Part shown: one piece after another, positions 32,908-44,566 of the stretch
Layout of the letters: every line of letters starts with the position of its first letter
Position numbering within the stretch: position 1 is the stretch's first letter
Assembly: GCF_018294505.1 (NCBI RefSeq)
Contig: NC_057809.1
Location: 134,638,979 to 134,702,978, forward strand
DNA from: Triticum aestivum
Taxonomy: Eukaryota; Streptophyta; Magnoliopsida; Poales; Poaceae
Length of the DNA stretch: 64,000 bases
Reading direction: 5' to 3'
Translations under genes and position numbers: made by a program
Notes under the pieces: generated by a model
The model's input: only the letters and a program-made list of their open reading frames with translations
Databases searched by the model: none
Told to the model about the DNA's origin: nothing

Positions 32908-35671
32908 TGTAACATTCCAATTTTTAATTTGGATGTTATACATAGGTCATCATATGCATATCATATTTTATTTGCATTTTGGTTGTGATCCTAGAAATCT
33001 TAAGCAACTTAACGACCCAAGGAGAGAGTTGGGGATTTCATTTATTTTCATATTTAAATTTTCTTAAATTTGAAAAGAGGATCAATTTGATTTAATATTT
33101 TTCTCTCCAAATATTTCTAATATAAAAAAATAAAAGAGAGAAGATAATATGACTTCTTCAAAAGAGAGGAATATTGGAGGAAATTTTTTAAAATCAAATA
33201 TATATTTTATTTGGATTTTATTTGAACTAGAAAAATATGCATTTTTGAACATTGCATTTTTAGGCCAGAAGAATGTTCACTTTGTTCTAAATATTTTATT
33301 TAGATGGTGAAAATTATTTTTGGCATTTTTCAAGTTTTTTATTAGGATTTTTTTCGGCAGAATTTATTTAAAAAAATTCCGCCCGACTAGGCCGAAGGTC
33401 CAGCCGAGCCGGGCCGAAGCCCGCCGCCGCCTACCTCCCATCGTGCGAGGCACGGACGCCGAGGAGGAGTCTGAGCCGGACTCCGCCCCGCGCCGCCCCC
33501 TCCTCCAAGCAGCGCCCCCGACCCCTTTGTATGCGCTACCCCGCCGCCGTCCTCTCCCCACCAAACCCCGCCGCCACAGGCCCGCCTCCACACAGCCGCC
33601 CGCCGCCGCCGCAAGCCGCGTCACCGCCGCTCGTTGCTGCTGCGCGCCGCCACTTGCCGCCGATGCAGCTGTCCCACAGCGCCGCCACCGGAGTCGCCCG
33701 CCCGCGCCGCCTCGCTGGAAACCGCCGTTGTTGACCGCCAGTTTTAGGTATAAAACCTAGATCGGTTTTTCTTAGGGTTTTGTCAGTTTTTTTGGTTCAA
33801 CAGTTTAGATTGTTTTTTTAGGTCGCTAATTAGCGAACGTTCACCCAAACGTCTCTGTTAGCGAACGCGTTCGCCCCTTTGTCCTTGATAGTGAACGTTC
33901 GTTCGTTAGTGTTTATCTTTTTATTTTATTTTCGGCTAGGGACCTATTCGTGATTATTTTTATCGCAGATTAGCCCCTAATCTTCAAACCCTCGCAACTT
34001 TTCAACCGTTTGCCCAAATCCAGTGAAACCAACGCCAAAATCTTTGCCTCGGACCCCTCTTTCTAGTTAATCAACTTGAACATGGTTTTGAATATTTAAC
34101 ACTTGGTTTCAAGCTGATTTGAATTCGAACTTCTTTTGATCGTAGTTTGAGTTTCGTAGCTCCGATTTGATTGATTCTTTTTGCAAATCGAAGCTTGTCA
34201 GTTGAACTTTCAGTTTGGACTTTCTCATCTGAGTTTTACCCTTGCATATATTGCTTGTGTGCTTATGTATGCTATTGTTTGTTTGAAACAGAGTTTCCGG
34301 AGTGCGAAGCCTGCTACTATGAGTCACTAGGGTTTTCAGATCGTCAGCAAGGCAAGTAACACTTTGATGATACCCCTTTAATACCCAGTTTTTATGCATT
34401 AGTTTCAACCCTCAAACATTGCATGAGTAGGATCGGTTTAACATGTGGGTATTTGGGAAGTAGATGATGAGGTAGAACCTATTGTCCTTTATTTCAAACC
34501 TTGGAAGTTATTTCTATGTTATGCTTATACTGCTATGCTATGCATGTAGACGTGGTTTGGTTGAGCGTATCCATGTCAGATGTGAGAGTTTGTAATTAAT
34601 GGTTAACTTAAGGTGGCTACTTTAATACACATCTGGGTGGATTGGTTGAGGCACCCTGGAGCACCCAGTGGTTGTCTGGGCACCTGGAGCAATCCAGCGC
34701 TGTCCTGGGATATCTCGGAGTACCTGTGTGATCATCATATGGTTCTCCACCTAGGCTCAAAGGGATCATAAGATTATTCATGCTAGAAACTTCCATGTGC
34801 AGCCACAAGCCATTATGGGCTCTCGCATAGTTGAGTATGTTGTGTGACCTCTTTCAGTGGTAGGCTAGCAGATGTAGGGGAAAGTAGGTGGTACTGTCTA
34901 CCCAGAGTAAAGAGTTAATACTTCAGAAAGACTGTGTCTCGATCATCCGTTTCTCAAACAACATGTAGTGCGAGAAATTCAACGGAGGAGATCGAGTCTT
35001 GTGAGGAAAAGTGCGCAAACCTCTGCAGAGTGTACAAACTAATCATGGTTAGTCGTGTCCCCGGTTATGGACATCTTGAGTACCTGGTTCTTGAATTATT
35101 GATTTGATCTCATCACTCTTAATTTAATTTGTTGGGTTATTAATATTGTTTAATTGGGATTGAGTTGGAGGAACCTTCTCAATATTTATCAACCAACTTT
35201 GTAGTCAAATAAAATATATTCCTTTGCAGTAGGGAAAAATTGGCTTTACGCAAAACAATAACCATAAAGCCTCCACCAGGCATATATGCATGTAGTAATA
35301 GCTGTTATCGTGTTCTTTTGCTCTATAGTGTTATTTTGCCAGCATATCTCATGTGCTGACCCATTTTGGGCTACAACGTATCATGTTGCAGACTTTTCAG
35401 GCGAAGAGTAAGGTGCACTAGGTCGTTGTCGTGCACTCAGCTATGCCGTTGGAGTTCATGGACTCATTTATCTTCGAAGCTTCCGCAGTTATCTTATTTA
35501 GATGGCCTTAAGCCATATTATTGTATTAAGTTCTCTTTTGAGACATTCGATGTAATAACTGTGTGATTTCACTCTGTTATAAATCCTTCGAGTACTGTGT
35601 GTGTCAGCATTACCGATCCAGGGATGATACTTATGCACAGAAATTTGACCGTTTGAGGTCGGATCGCTACA
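32908..35671 (+). repeat. 3' LTR of gypsy C (2,764 bp)
   Basis: TGTAACATTCC start, GGATCGCTACA end. Homologous throughout to 24703-27447, with many substitutions and small indels. The GC-rich stretch is at 33375-33740. Confidence 0.92.
34292..34351 (+). other. Putative 60-nt coding exon inside gypsy C LTR
   Basis: Same length and phase as 26100-26159, preceded by GAAACAG and followed by GCAAGTAAC. Reads FPECEACYYESLGF then SDRQQ. The matching terminal block is at 35392-35411, where GGC replaces an acidic codon but the stop is kept. Confidence 0.45.
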
Positions 35672-36850
35672 AAACCACCACCATACCTACCCATTATGGC
35701 ATTTCCATAGGCATTCCGAGATATATATTGCCATGCAACTTTCCACCATTCCGTTTATTATGACACGCTTCATCATTGTCATATTGCTTTGCATGATCTT
35801 GTAGTTGACATCGTATTTGTGACAAAGCCACCATTCATAATTCTTTCATACATGTCACTCTTGATTCATTGCACATCACGGTACACCACCGGAGGCATTC
35901 ATATAGAGTCATATTTTGTTCTAGCATCGAGTTGTAATTTTTGAGTTGTAAGTAAATAAAAGTGTGATGATCTTCATTATTAGAGCATTGTCCCATGTGA
36001 GGAAATATATAAAAAAGAAGAGAAAGGCCAAAATAAATAAAGAGAAGGCCCCAAAAAAATAAGAGAAAGGAGAGAAGGGGCAATGTTACTATCCTTTTTT
36101 CCACACTTGTGCTTCAAAGTAGCACCATGATCTTCATGATAAAGAGTCTCGTATGTCGTCACTTTCATATACTAGTGGGAATTTTTCATTATAGAACTTG
36201 GCTTGTATATTCCAACGATAGGCTTCCTCAAATTGCCCTAGGTCTTCATGAGCAAGCAAGTTGGATGCACACCCACTTAGTTTTCTTTTTGAGCTTTCAT
36301 AAACTTATAGCCCTTGTGCATTAATTGCATGACAATCCCTACTCACCCACATTGATATCTATTGATGGACATCTCCATAGCCCGTTGATATGCCTAGTTG
36401 ATATGAGACTATCTCCCTCTTTTTGTCTTCTCCACAACCATCAGTCTATTCCACCTATAGTGCTATGTCCATGGCTCACTATCATGTATTGCGTGAAAGT
36501 TGAAAAAATTTGAGAATATTAAAGTATGAAACAATTGCTAAAACCGGGGTTGTGCATGATTTGAATGTTTTAGCCATGGCTCTTGATGTTATATTTATTG
36601 CCCAACCCATTTACTTGTGCACTTACTTTGTTCTAGCCATAGTGCTTGATGTTATATTTCTTGCTATCACATATTTATTTATCTTACTTAGCATAAGTTA
36701 TTGGTGCACATAATTGAGCCTAGTATGTTTAGGTTTTGTGCCTGAAAAAATAAACATTAGTTTTATTCCGCATTTGTTCAAGCCTAAACAATAATTAATA
36801 TTAAACCGCATGTTCACCCCCCTCTAGGAGAAATCCCCGTCCTTTCAACC
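35672..36850. repeat. Unclassified repeat-like sequence flanking the nest
   Basis: No coding domain. It includes a purine-rich stretch (35995-36085) and a segment at about 36600-36675 (from CCCATTTACTTGTGCAC to GCTATCACATA) that recurs at about 52480-52545 with few changes, so it belongs to a family with at least two members here. The style recalls non-coding parts of high-copy Triticeae transposons, possibly CACTA, but I cannot place it. A CACCCCCCTCTAG string at 36816-36828 marks a change in composition. Confidence 0.4.
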
Positions 36851-37560
36851 CCCTTGTACCCAAATCCTATTTGGCGCCTTAAGCACCATTTATAGGCTTT
36901 TCTGTTATTTGACGCACATCGCTCCACAACACTATGGAGCAAAATGGGTCACTCCATGTAAGTTCTCTTGCCACCGTTTTTGAAGGTTTCGACAAGTTTT
37001 TCTTTCAGTTTTTACCAGCACGGTTTGGGCTCAGTTTTACTTTTCATTTTTCCTTTTTTTCTTTCATTTCAAATATGTGAACCTTTTCAAATTCTTGAAC
37101 TTTATTTGTATTTCATTAAACAAAATCAAATTTATGAGTTTTTTTTCAAAATTTGTGTTTTTTAATTTGCAATCTTTTTCAAATTTATGAGAATTTTTTG
37201 AATCCGTAAACTTTTCCAAATTCTTGACCTTATTCCAAATTTTGTAAACCTTTTCAAAACCCTCAAAGAAGTCGATGTTTACTTGTGGGATTTTCTTTAC
37301 ATGAAAACCCTAAGATATGCTAACGCACGCTTCGTGGCGCCGTTCTTTACTTGTGGGATTTTCATTTTCCTCTAGGAAGTTATTGTGCTCAGTTGTTTTT
37401 GGAATATGCATTGCCTTGAGTTTTAATTATGTCATGTTCGTGATTTTTTCATTTGTATATCATGTTAGGGTGTTGTTAAAGGCCGTATTTGTTCTAAAAA
37501 GAATCATGAATTTTTTAAAACAATTATGAATTTTTAAAAATGTTAAAGGATTTTCAAAGA
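36851..37560. other. AT-rich region without a gene
   Basis: Repeated TTTCAAATT and TTCAAAATT words and short open frames of biased composition. I see no gene, RNA or terminal repeat. Confidence 0.5.
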
Positions 37561-37574
37561 TTTCAATTTTTTAA

Positions 37575-38690
37575 TCAATGTTCATGTATTTAGATGTGAA
37601 AAGAGGAAAATTAAAAATAGAACAAAATCTGAAAAAGTAAATAAAATAATAAAAAGATAAAACAAACAAAAATGACCAACCAAAGACACACCTTACACAC
37701 GTGCTCCCCAGCGACCCGCAACCCCATCGCACCAGGAGGCTCCAAGTCTAGGGAGCTTGGTATCTGATATAAATTAACTTATTATAATATATTTCATGTC
37801 AATTACATTTTTCTTTGATTGAGAACAACCTCAATTACAATATGGGATGTATGAGGGAGAAAGTATAGATCCTGAGTCTCTAAAAAAAGTCTAGATCCCG
37901 AGGCCGGTCTAGCTTGAGTGGAGTAGACCAACCCACCAAGTCGATCTCTCTCTAACTTGAAATATGTTCATGAACTTTAAAGATATTCATTTTTAAACAT
38001 GAATTTTAAAAATGCTCAAGGATTTTACAAGTGTTCACAAGTTTTAATAAATCCCACAAATATGGAATGGATGAGGGAGAAAGTATAGATCCCGAGTCTC
38101 TAAAAAAGGTGTAGATCATGAGGCTGGTCCAGCTTGAGCCTGGTCTGGAGTAGACCAGCCCACCAAGTCAATCCCTCTCTAACTTGAAATATGCTCAAGA
38201 ACTTTAAAGACATTCAATTTATTTTAAACATGAATTTTAAAAAATGTTCACAAGTTTTAACAATGTTCATGTATTAAAATATGAAAATAGGAAAAATTGA
38301 AAACAGAAAGTAGAACAAAATCCAAAATAGGTAAAGAAAAATAATAAAAGAAAAAAAACAAATAGAAACTGTAAACCAGAGACACATACCTTACAGATGG
38401 GCTCCCTAGCGACCCCACAACCCTGACCGACCAAGAGGCTCCAAGTCTAGGGAGCTTAGTGTCTTATATAAATTAACTTATTATAATATATTTGATGTCA
38501 AACACATTTTTCATTGATTGAGAACAACCTCAAATACAATATGGAATGGAGGAGGGAGAAAGTATAGATCCTGAGTCTTTAAAAAAAGGTAGATCCTGAG
38601 GCTGGCCCAACTTGAGCCTGGTCCGGAGTAGACCAGCCCACCGAATAGATCTCTCTCGGAAAAAAGGTCGGCAGGGTTCGTGGCTTTATA
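37575..38690. repeat. Tandem duplication, period about 0.69 kb
   Basis: The segment from about 37590 is repeated from about 38280. Anchor strings are AGGCTCCAAGTCTAGGGAGC at 37736 and 38430, and TTAACTTATTATAATATATT at 37785 and 38474. A sub-block with GAGAAAGTATAGATCC and AGTAGACCA occurs three times (near 37858, 38073 and 38555). The second long copy ends just upstream of the reading frame at 38784. Confidence 0.8.
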
Positions 38691-38692
38691 TA
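38685..38692 (+). promoter_or_regulatory. Possible TATA box of the 38784 gene
   Basis: TTTATATA at the boundary between repeat and GC-rich sequence. It is too near ATG 38694 to serve it, but about 95 bp upstream of ATG 38784, which has A at -3 and G at +4. Confidence 0.4.
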
Positions 38693-38783
38693 GATGGAGG
38701 CGACACGGCCGCCGCCGCATCGATCCCCAATCCCTAACCCAACCAACCCCTCCACTTTCCACGGCGAGCCAGTAGATCCACCG

Positions 38784-39389
38784 ATGGCCGGCACCAAGCG
38801 TGGTGGGCGGAAGGGGCGGAAGGCGGCGGCTGGCGACGACAAGCATTCTCCCCCCAAAAGGAAGGCGGCCAGCTCCGGCGACAAGGCCGGGGCGTGCGAG
38901 GCGTCCCTGCCGACTCTCGACGTCGCGATGCTGCGGAAGAGGCTCTTGGAGGACCTGCAAGCCTTCCCCGAGGCGGCGGTGTTGGAGGAACATCAGCTCA
39001 AGGAGGCGGTCGACAGGCTCATCAAGGAGTCCAAGCCCGAGACCGCGACCCCGACCGCCAAAGGCATGGTTCGCTTCGGCGACGATTAGATCAGCATGGC
39101 CTTCATCCACGGCAACTGGTTGGGGTTCCCCACCACAGAGGACTTCCCACCCACCGGGGTGGTCTCGCTAGGGTGGCTCGATGAGCGGAGGCGGCAGCTA
39201 GACCTTGAGGTGCAGCCGGAGAAGAGGGAGGAACCCGACAACATGCGACTCCTGCTCGCCAAGATCCGCGTCGACTTGCTCACCAAGGGCTACGTCGAGC
39301 TCCCCGAGCTGTACCTTGACTACACGCCCCCGAAAGTCGTTGCCCGCAGCCCGCCCAAGCACATCCCAACAGCAGTGGCGAGTGGATAA
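38784..39389 (+). pseudogene. Unrecognised host-type gene, intronless, broken by one in-frame TAG
   Basis: Starting at ATG 38784, the frame runs 101 codons to TAG 39087-39089 and then 99 more codons in the same phase to TAA 39387-39389. Codons end in G or C throughout, on both sides of the TAG, as in many grass genes; flanking DNA is AT-rich. The N-terminus is very basic (KRGGRKGRK, PPKRKA), suggesting a nuclear protein. A helical segment follows (MLRKRLLEDLQAF, LKEAVDRLIKESK). The second half reads HGNWLGFPTTEDFPPTGVV, WLDERRRQLDLEV, LLLAKIRVDLLTKGYVELP and YTPPKVV. I do not recognise the family. An upstream in-frame ATG at 38694 would add 30 residues but lies too close to the TATA-like box. 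It is the only non-transposon coding candidate I trust. Confidence 0.6.
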
Positions 39390-41700
39390 AGCAGCTATGC
39401 AAAGGATGCTCTTTGTGGTGGTGGATTCATCCTGTCCTGCACCTCGTATCTGTCAGTATCTATCTATGTGTGGTGATGTAAGTCATGCAAGTTACTATAA
39501 TTACTTAAGTTATCTATATCTATCCAAGTTGCTGGTACTGTAATATGTAGAAGTGAGAAGTTATCTAAGTTGTTATTGGTCCTGTTACAATGTGCTTGTA
39601 TTGAGCCATGTATTCAAGTTTACTAACTCTATATGTGCTTCACTGCACCTATGCTATGCTATTTGCTCTATGGACATCACTCTTGTGTTTGTTTACTTGT
39701 TACTATGACAGTTGCAATTGCAATGCCGTCCCATCTAGCTTAACCAGGGCAGGTTTATAGTCATTTGTCTTTTTGTCTCTGCCTATTTAGGCTACTGGGT
39801 TGTGTGCTTGTGGTGGTCAATTGGTCATGCGAGTAGAATTTATATGTATGGTCATGTCCTTTTAAGAACCTGTTCTTTGTTTGTTATTGCTGAGGTTTGA
39901 AAAAGAGCATCTGCTTTGTGTGTGGTCATGACCATGTGTTATCTTTCATGTGCTAAAACTCTACGTGCACAAGTAATATCCATGTCAACCATGTTTACAC
40001 ATCATGGGCTTGGTCCCATGTGTTATCTGGTTCATGTGCTAAAACTGTATGTGCACAGTGATATCCATGTCAATCATGTTTATGTATTTTCCTTGGCTTC
40101 TCTTGTGGCTTGCTTAAAGGGTTCTAAATGTGTGTTTCAGTGCAGACATCGGAGCATTTTCATATGCTTAGCCTTTTCCCAGATAAATCTGATTCCTTAT
40201 TTCTGTGGCACTTTATGACTCTGATATCCTCCATGAATCCATGGCTTGTAAAGAATTTGAATCATACGGGTTGAATTTATCTGAAATTTTAGCTCCTGGG
40301 CCTGCCCAGCTTCCTCTCATGGAAGTAATGCATGCGTAGTGAGCTGAGCTGGTTGGCTAACTTCCGTATATATTGCTTGCTCATTTAATCCAGTTCTACA
40401 TGTTTTGAGTACTAATCCCTTCCAAGGGATGTTCTATGCAATTGAACTGGTTGGAGCATTCCTAAGGAGGGTGGCAACATCACTTCTCTGCAATTATTGT
40501 TAGTGGAAATCTGCAGCAATGATTGTAAGTCTGGTTTAACCAGAAAGGTATTGGATAACTTGTTCTGACAAATCAAACTATGTGACTGCAATCTTGTCCT
40601 TAGAATCCAGCAGTATATTTCCAAAAAAAATGCTGGGAAATCCTTGTCTGAGCTTCAGTGAGTAGTTATACAAGCATGAATTTGTTCAATAGCTCTTCTT
40701 TGAAGATGGGAATATTTTGTAAGAATTTTTTAGCATCTATTGGCCTAAAAGCAGTCAATATGTTATCTCGACGCTCGTATCACAAATGCATACCTGCAGC
40801 TGATATTTGCTAGGCCAATTTCCCCTTCTGGAATAGATCTCAGTTGGAATACTTAATTAGTGGTGAAACTGGATCTGATCCGGACAGAAAATCCTTACTA
40901 AAAGCATATGCGCGCCTTGCTGCGCCGACATTTTTTTCCTTCTATTTCTACTTTGACCGAGCAGTACCTTCATTTTTCCATAGATCTTTTCCTTCCAAGA
41001 TTTTTTCATGGGGACACCCTTTATTTTCTTGCGGGGTATATGTAGCAGCCAGGTATAGGGATGTGGAGAAGGAAATATAAGAAGAAAAAAAGGAGGGACA
41101 ATGTGCAGAAAATGCTTGACCATAAAATATAATGAATTATCGATGGTACAATCATTTACATGCAATAAGGAATACACTCTTGAAAGGTAAAATAAGAAAC
41201 AAAAGAAGGGACCTTGCACTGAATATGACCTTGTTCTTAACCGCGTGTTTGTACCGTTCTCGGAGTAAATTTATCTTTATTTCCTTCACTGGAAAGAGCA
41301 CTTATTGCAGTCATAAGAAAACAAAGAGGAAAATAATGATGGAGTGATAAATTTTGAATAGCTAAATATGCTATTCATCTGTGTACCTAAAAAGAACAAC
41401 ATAATTTTTTTTAAGTATCGAGGTTAATAATAAAACCAACAAGAATTCTGTAAAAGCCTCGTACGACATTTGATCCTGCAGTGCCACAATTTCGGGCATG
41501 GTGGCATGAGGCAACAAAATAAGATGCACAAATCAGCAAAAGAAGTGCCACTTTAGGAAGTATAATGAGCCTGAAACTTTAAGTCGGTAACAACTCAAAT
41601 ATAAATCAACAGAACTACAGAAGTATAATTACCAAAACTATAAGAAAGTAAGGTCCGGGATACTTTATGGAAATCAAATGTTCTCTTCAGGGCACTTGCA
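39390..41700. other. Region downstream of the 38784 gene, no gene seen
   Basis: T-rich, with the look of 3' untranslated or intergenic DNA. It holds a local direct duplication: about 65 bp at 39936-40001 repeats at 40017-40084 with a handful of differences (key words CATGTGTTATCT and CATGTGCTAAAACT). No sustained reading frame. Confidence 0.5.
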
Positions 41701-42164
41701 AATTCATCTGCAACCTTGGATGCTGAAAGAAACATCTCTTAATTGAGTTGCACTGATTTAAGACTGACCACAGGTTGTAATTCGAGGATGAACTATCCAG
41801 TGTTGTCGTGTTGGTCCAGTCTGACAACCAAAATTGTTCTTGAACATTCATATGAAGATCTAACTATCTACTTCAAGGATGAACTGTCAAGTGCTGGTCC
41901 AAAATTAAACTACCATGCATCATGTGTTACTACTATTGCTACTCATAAGCTAGATAAATGAAACAAGCTATTTAACATCCTATAGTAATTGTAAGTATAG
42001 ACGGTTCTGCCATAAGTAAGTCCAGTTCTGTAAGAAATAAATATCTAGTGAGAAAAATGGAGGTTTAATATGACTGAATCACTACTTATCTAAATCTGCA
42101 AAAAAGTAAGTAGAGAAAAGATCAAACTGAAACCGAGTGACAGTGGCTACAGAGCAAAGCTAAC

Positions 42165-43307
42165 CTTCATGGATTTACCAAGCCCTAAGCCAGCCTGCAA
42201 GCAAAAAGGGGATACACAGTCCGAGAGATCAACAAAAACATAGTCTGCAAGCAAAAAAGAAGGGTTGAGGTTGAAACAAATTTACCTGCTACACAATCTT
42301 TTAATTGGTGCGAACATAACAGTGTGCAGCAACTAAAAAGACTACCATTTTCACAGGGGCACCCTGTTCTTGATTCTTAGGGGCACCGCTGGAAAATAAA
42401 ATAAAACATCATGTTTTATATGGCAAGATACAATAACCAAAAGCCATCTTTAACACTCCAATTTCTGATAGCTAGTGATAAACCTAGTATAAACTGATGG
42501 GTTGCAAGAAGCAAAGATAAAAAAAACATAAAACACAACAATTAAAGAGCTCCACTAATTCCTGCTCCAAAAGTTGTAAAAAAGAAGTCAAAATTCTCTT
42601 AAAAATGTAGGACATGCTCCATAGCACAAGATTGGAAAGAAAGATGCTCTGTATCAGTTCAAGCAAAAATCATTGTATGCTTTGTGTAGATACTAAGTAG
42701 ACATGCCAGAATCTATCCAGGACAGCTAAGAGTTGCTTCTAACATATCTTCCTGAAGACACCTACACCATGAACATGGCCAGCAATGTGAGCACCTAGAA
42801 ATCAATAACGGTTAATTATAGGAGTCTGCCATCAAATCGATGAAACCGTATCAAGAAAATACAATCCAATCTGAACTACGATTCAAAACATCACCAACTG
42901 TCACCATCTTTTCTCAACTAATGCATGTCCGAACAGAAAAAAATACTACTTTTACAGTCAACCTATGAAACGACAGATACCAAGGATTCTCACGGTGCTC
43001 AGGAGCAGCTATGCACCGCGACTTGGTTTCAGTAGATTCACTTCACCACTCAGCTGTATAAGGGCTCATGCATTGCCTAGGCAGTCATGCATGACCTTGT
43101 TATTTGTATACAAATCACATACAATAAAATCAGCGACCCCTGAAGTTTTATATAAATCATGGTGAGAGGCTGAGAGAATGCCTGGCTGAAACATTTATTT
43201 TCATTACTGCATCTTTTCTCAAAAGGAAGAACCCATACCTCTTGACATTCAGCCAACTCCATATCGCAAATGATTGTGGCGTCAATAAAACTATGCATAG
43301 ACAACAT
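42165..43307 (-). other. Possible exon fragments of a minus-strand gene, unconfirmed
   Basis: Short stretches bounded by splice-like signals on the minus strand. 43239-43307 starts with ATG and reads SFIDATIICDMELAECQE before GTATGG. 43096-43139 lies between CTTCAG and GTCATG. A stretch starting at 42388 after TTTTCCAG reads GAPKNQEQGAPVKM in one frame. 42165-42194 lies between TTGCAG and GTTAG. Each is too short to identify and phases were not all consistent, so this may be chance or a pseudogene. Confidence 0.2.
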
Positions 43308-43636
43308 TGTTAATGTAATTAAGATGTAATCATTTTGATTTGCAACAACCTATAAGTTATGATCAGACGTTGAAGAAACAAGCCAACACAGTAGCGTCAC
43401 CACAATAAATGAATCTAAAGCAATATAGAAAACAGAGGAAGTAGAAAAACATCCGAATCCAGCCGAATACGCTTCAACGGGACGGTCGGAGGCACGGGGA
43501 GACATGGCCGAAAACAGTCACCAATGCCCCTCCAATGCAGTCACCGGCAGGTCCGTCGAACTTAGCTAGGAGCAGCGATGAACACCCGAATGAAGGAGTC
43601 CCGCATGCAAGAGCCCTCGCACCCGCCATCCCCTGC

Positions 43637-43796
43637 CACAACTCCTAGACACAGCCCCCACCGCCCTCGCCGTAGCTCCTGGACACCGTCCCCGCCTCCC
43701 TCGCCGCATCATCATGCGGCCCCCACCGCAGCTCCTGGATATAGGCCCCGCCACCCTCGCCACAACACCTAGACGCAGCCCCCGCCGCAGCCCTCG
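43637..43796. repeat. GC-rich minisatellite, 34-bp unit
   Basis: Units at 43637-43670, 43671-43704, 43727-43760 and 43761-43796, with a shortened one between. Shared core: CTCCTGGA then a C-rich run and CCCTCGC. Open frames over it on both strands come from the repeat. Confidence 0.7.
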
Positions 43797-44403
43797 TACA
43801 CAGTCCCGTTCCCATGCTCGAACGACACGTGATCTGCCACCCGCTCCCAGCCGCCATGTTGCCTTAACCAAGGGAAAATGTCGACCAAAAGACCCCCTCC
43901 CCACTCACCAAAAGGCCAGGCCCATACCACACAACACTGACAAGAAAGCTGACTAGACAGCCAGCTCACAACGGGTTGACAGAGTCAAAATCGGTGCCAC
44001 GACCCAAATCCACTCCGTGGATCGCTCCGGGGCATTTTCACCCCAGGAGCTTAGTGATATAGGAGATGTCGTATTCTATTCCATATTATTTGTGGACTTG
44101 GAAACAGAATGGATGCGGATTCAAATACCGGATTATACGCACGGAACGGCTCAGATCAGAAACGATCATTTACCATATTCATATACGAGGAATATATAAA
44201 TGACTATGAGCAAAAATTAATACTTATACACTTTAAGAACACATAAAGCACTATATGGTATTAAAATAAGCCAAATAAATCACTAACAATTGTATGTCTT
44301 GTCTCATAAGCAAAGATATGATTCACTTATTGCTAGTTAATGCTTATAACTTCACCCATAAACCTGTTTTGGCGAACTGAGCCTAGTGCATATGGTTAGG
44401 TTC
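43797..44403. other. Intergenic, no gene seen
   Basis: GC content falls from the minisatellite into AT-rich sequence. No domain, terminal repeat or RNA gene recognised. Confidence 0.5.
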
Positions 44404-44566
44404 GTTGTGGTGGAACCAGCCCACCAGGTATGTGAAAATAGCATGGTAATATATGAACTGCATACTCGATAATTTACGTACAAACAATGTTGTGATATTG
44501 ATCAAGCGGGGAATGTTGTTGAAAAACATACATGTAGTAAATTATGTGAAAATATCATGGTAATAT
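44404..44566. repeat. Tandem AT-rich unit, left part (split by the solo LTR)
   Basis: Words ATAATTTACGTACAAAC, GTTGAAAAACATACATGTA and ATGTGAAAATATCATGGTAAT recur in order at 49373-49507 (GATAACTTACGTACAAAT, ATTAAAAAACATAC, TATGGTAATATACAAAC). The unit is about 130 bp. Confidence 0.6.
44562..44566. repeat. Target-site duplication aatat, left of solo LTR
   Basis: Matches 49360-49364. Confidence 0.6.

Larger units (their letters stand above)
30692..35671 (+). mobile_element. Gypsy C: same family as gypsy B, right half
   Basis: Begins in pol ([14 protein letters not shown]) directly after the copia D LTR and ends with a complete 3' LTR. It is the bottom layer of the nest. Its duplication should be aaacc, seen after the LTR at 35672-35676. 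It is more decayed than gypsy B, as expected for the oldest layer. Confidence 0.9.

Noticed and set aside
35835..36104. Minus-strand frame with a hydrophobic stretch at 35835-36104
   Set aside because: The hydrophobic run is the complement of a purine-rich tract at 35995-36085, not a credible membrane protein.
39936..40218. Plus-strand frame of 100 codons over the 39.9-40.2 kb duplication
   Set aside because: It is AT-rich with no codon bias and spans a recent direct duplication; no homology recognised.
40844..41347. Short frames on both strands at 40.8-41.3 kb
   Set aside because: Low-complexity Phe/Lys-rich translations without start context, splice support or domain.
43566..43956. Frames of 60-112 codons on both strands near 43.7 kb
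   Set aside because: They are generated by the 34-bp minisatellite and lose frame between units.
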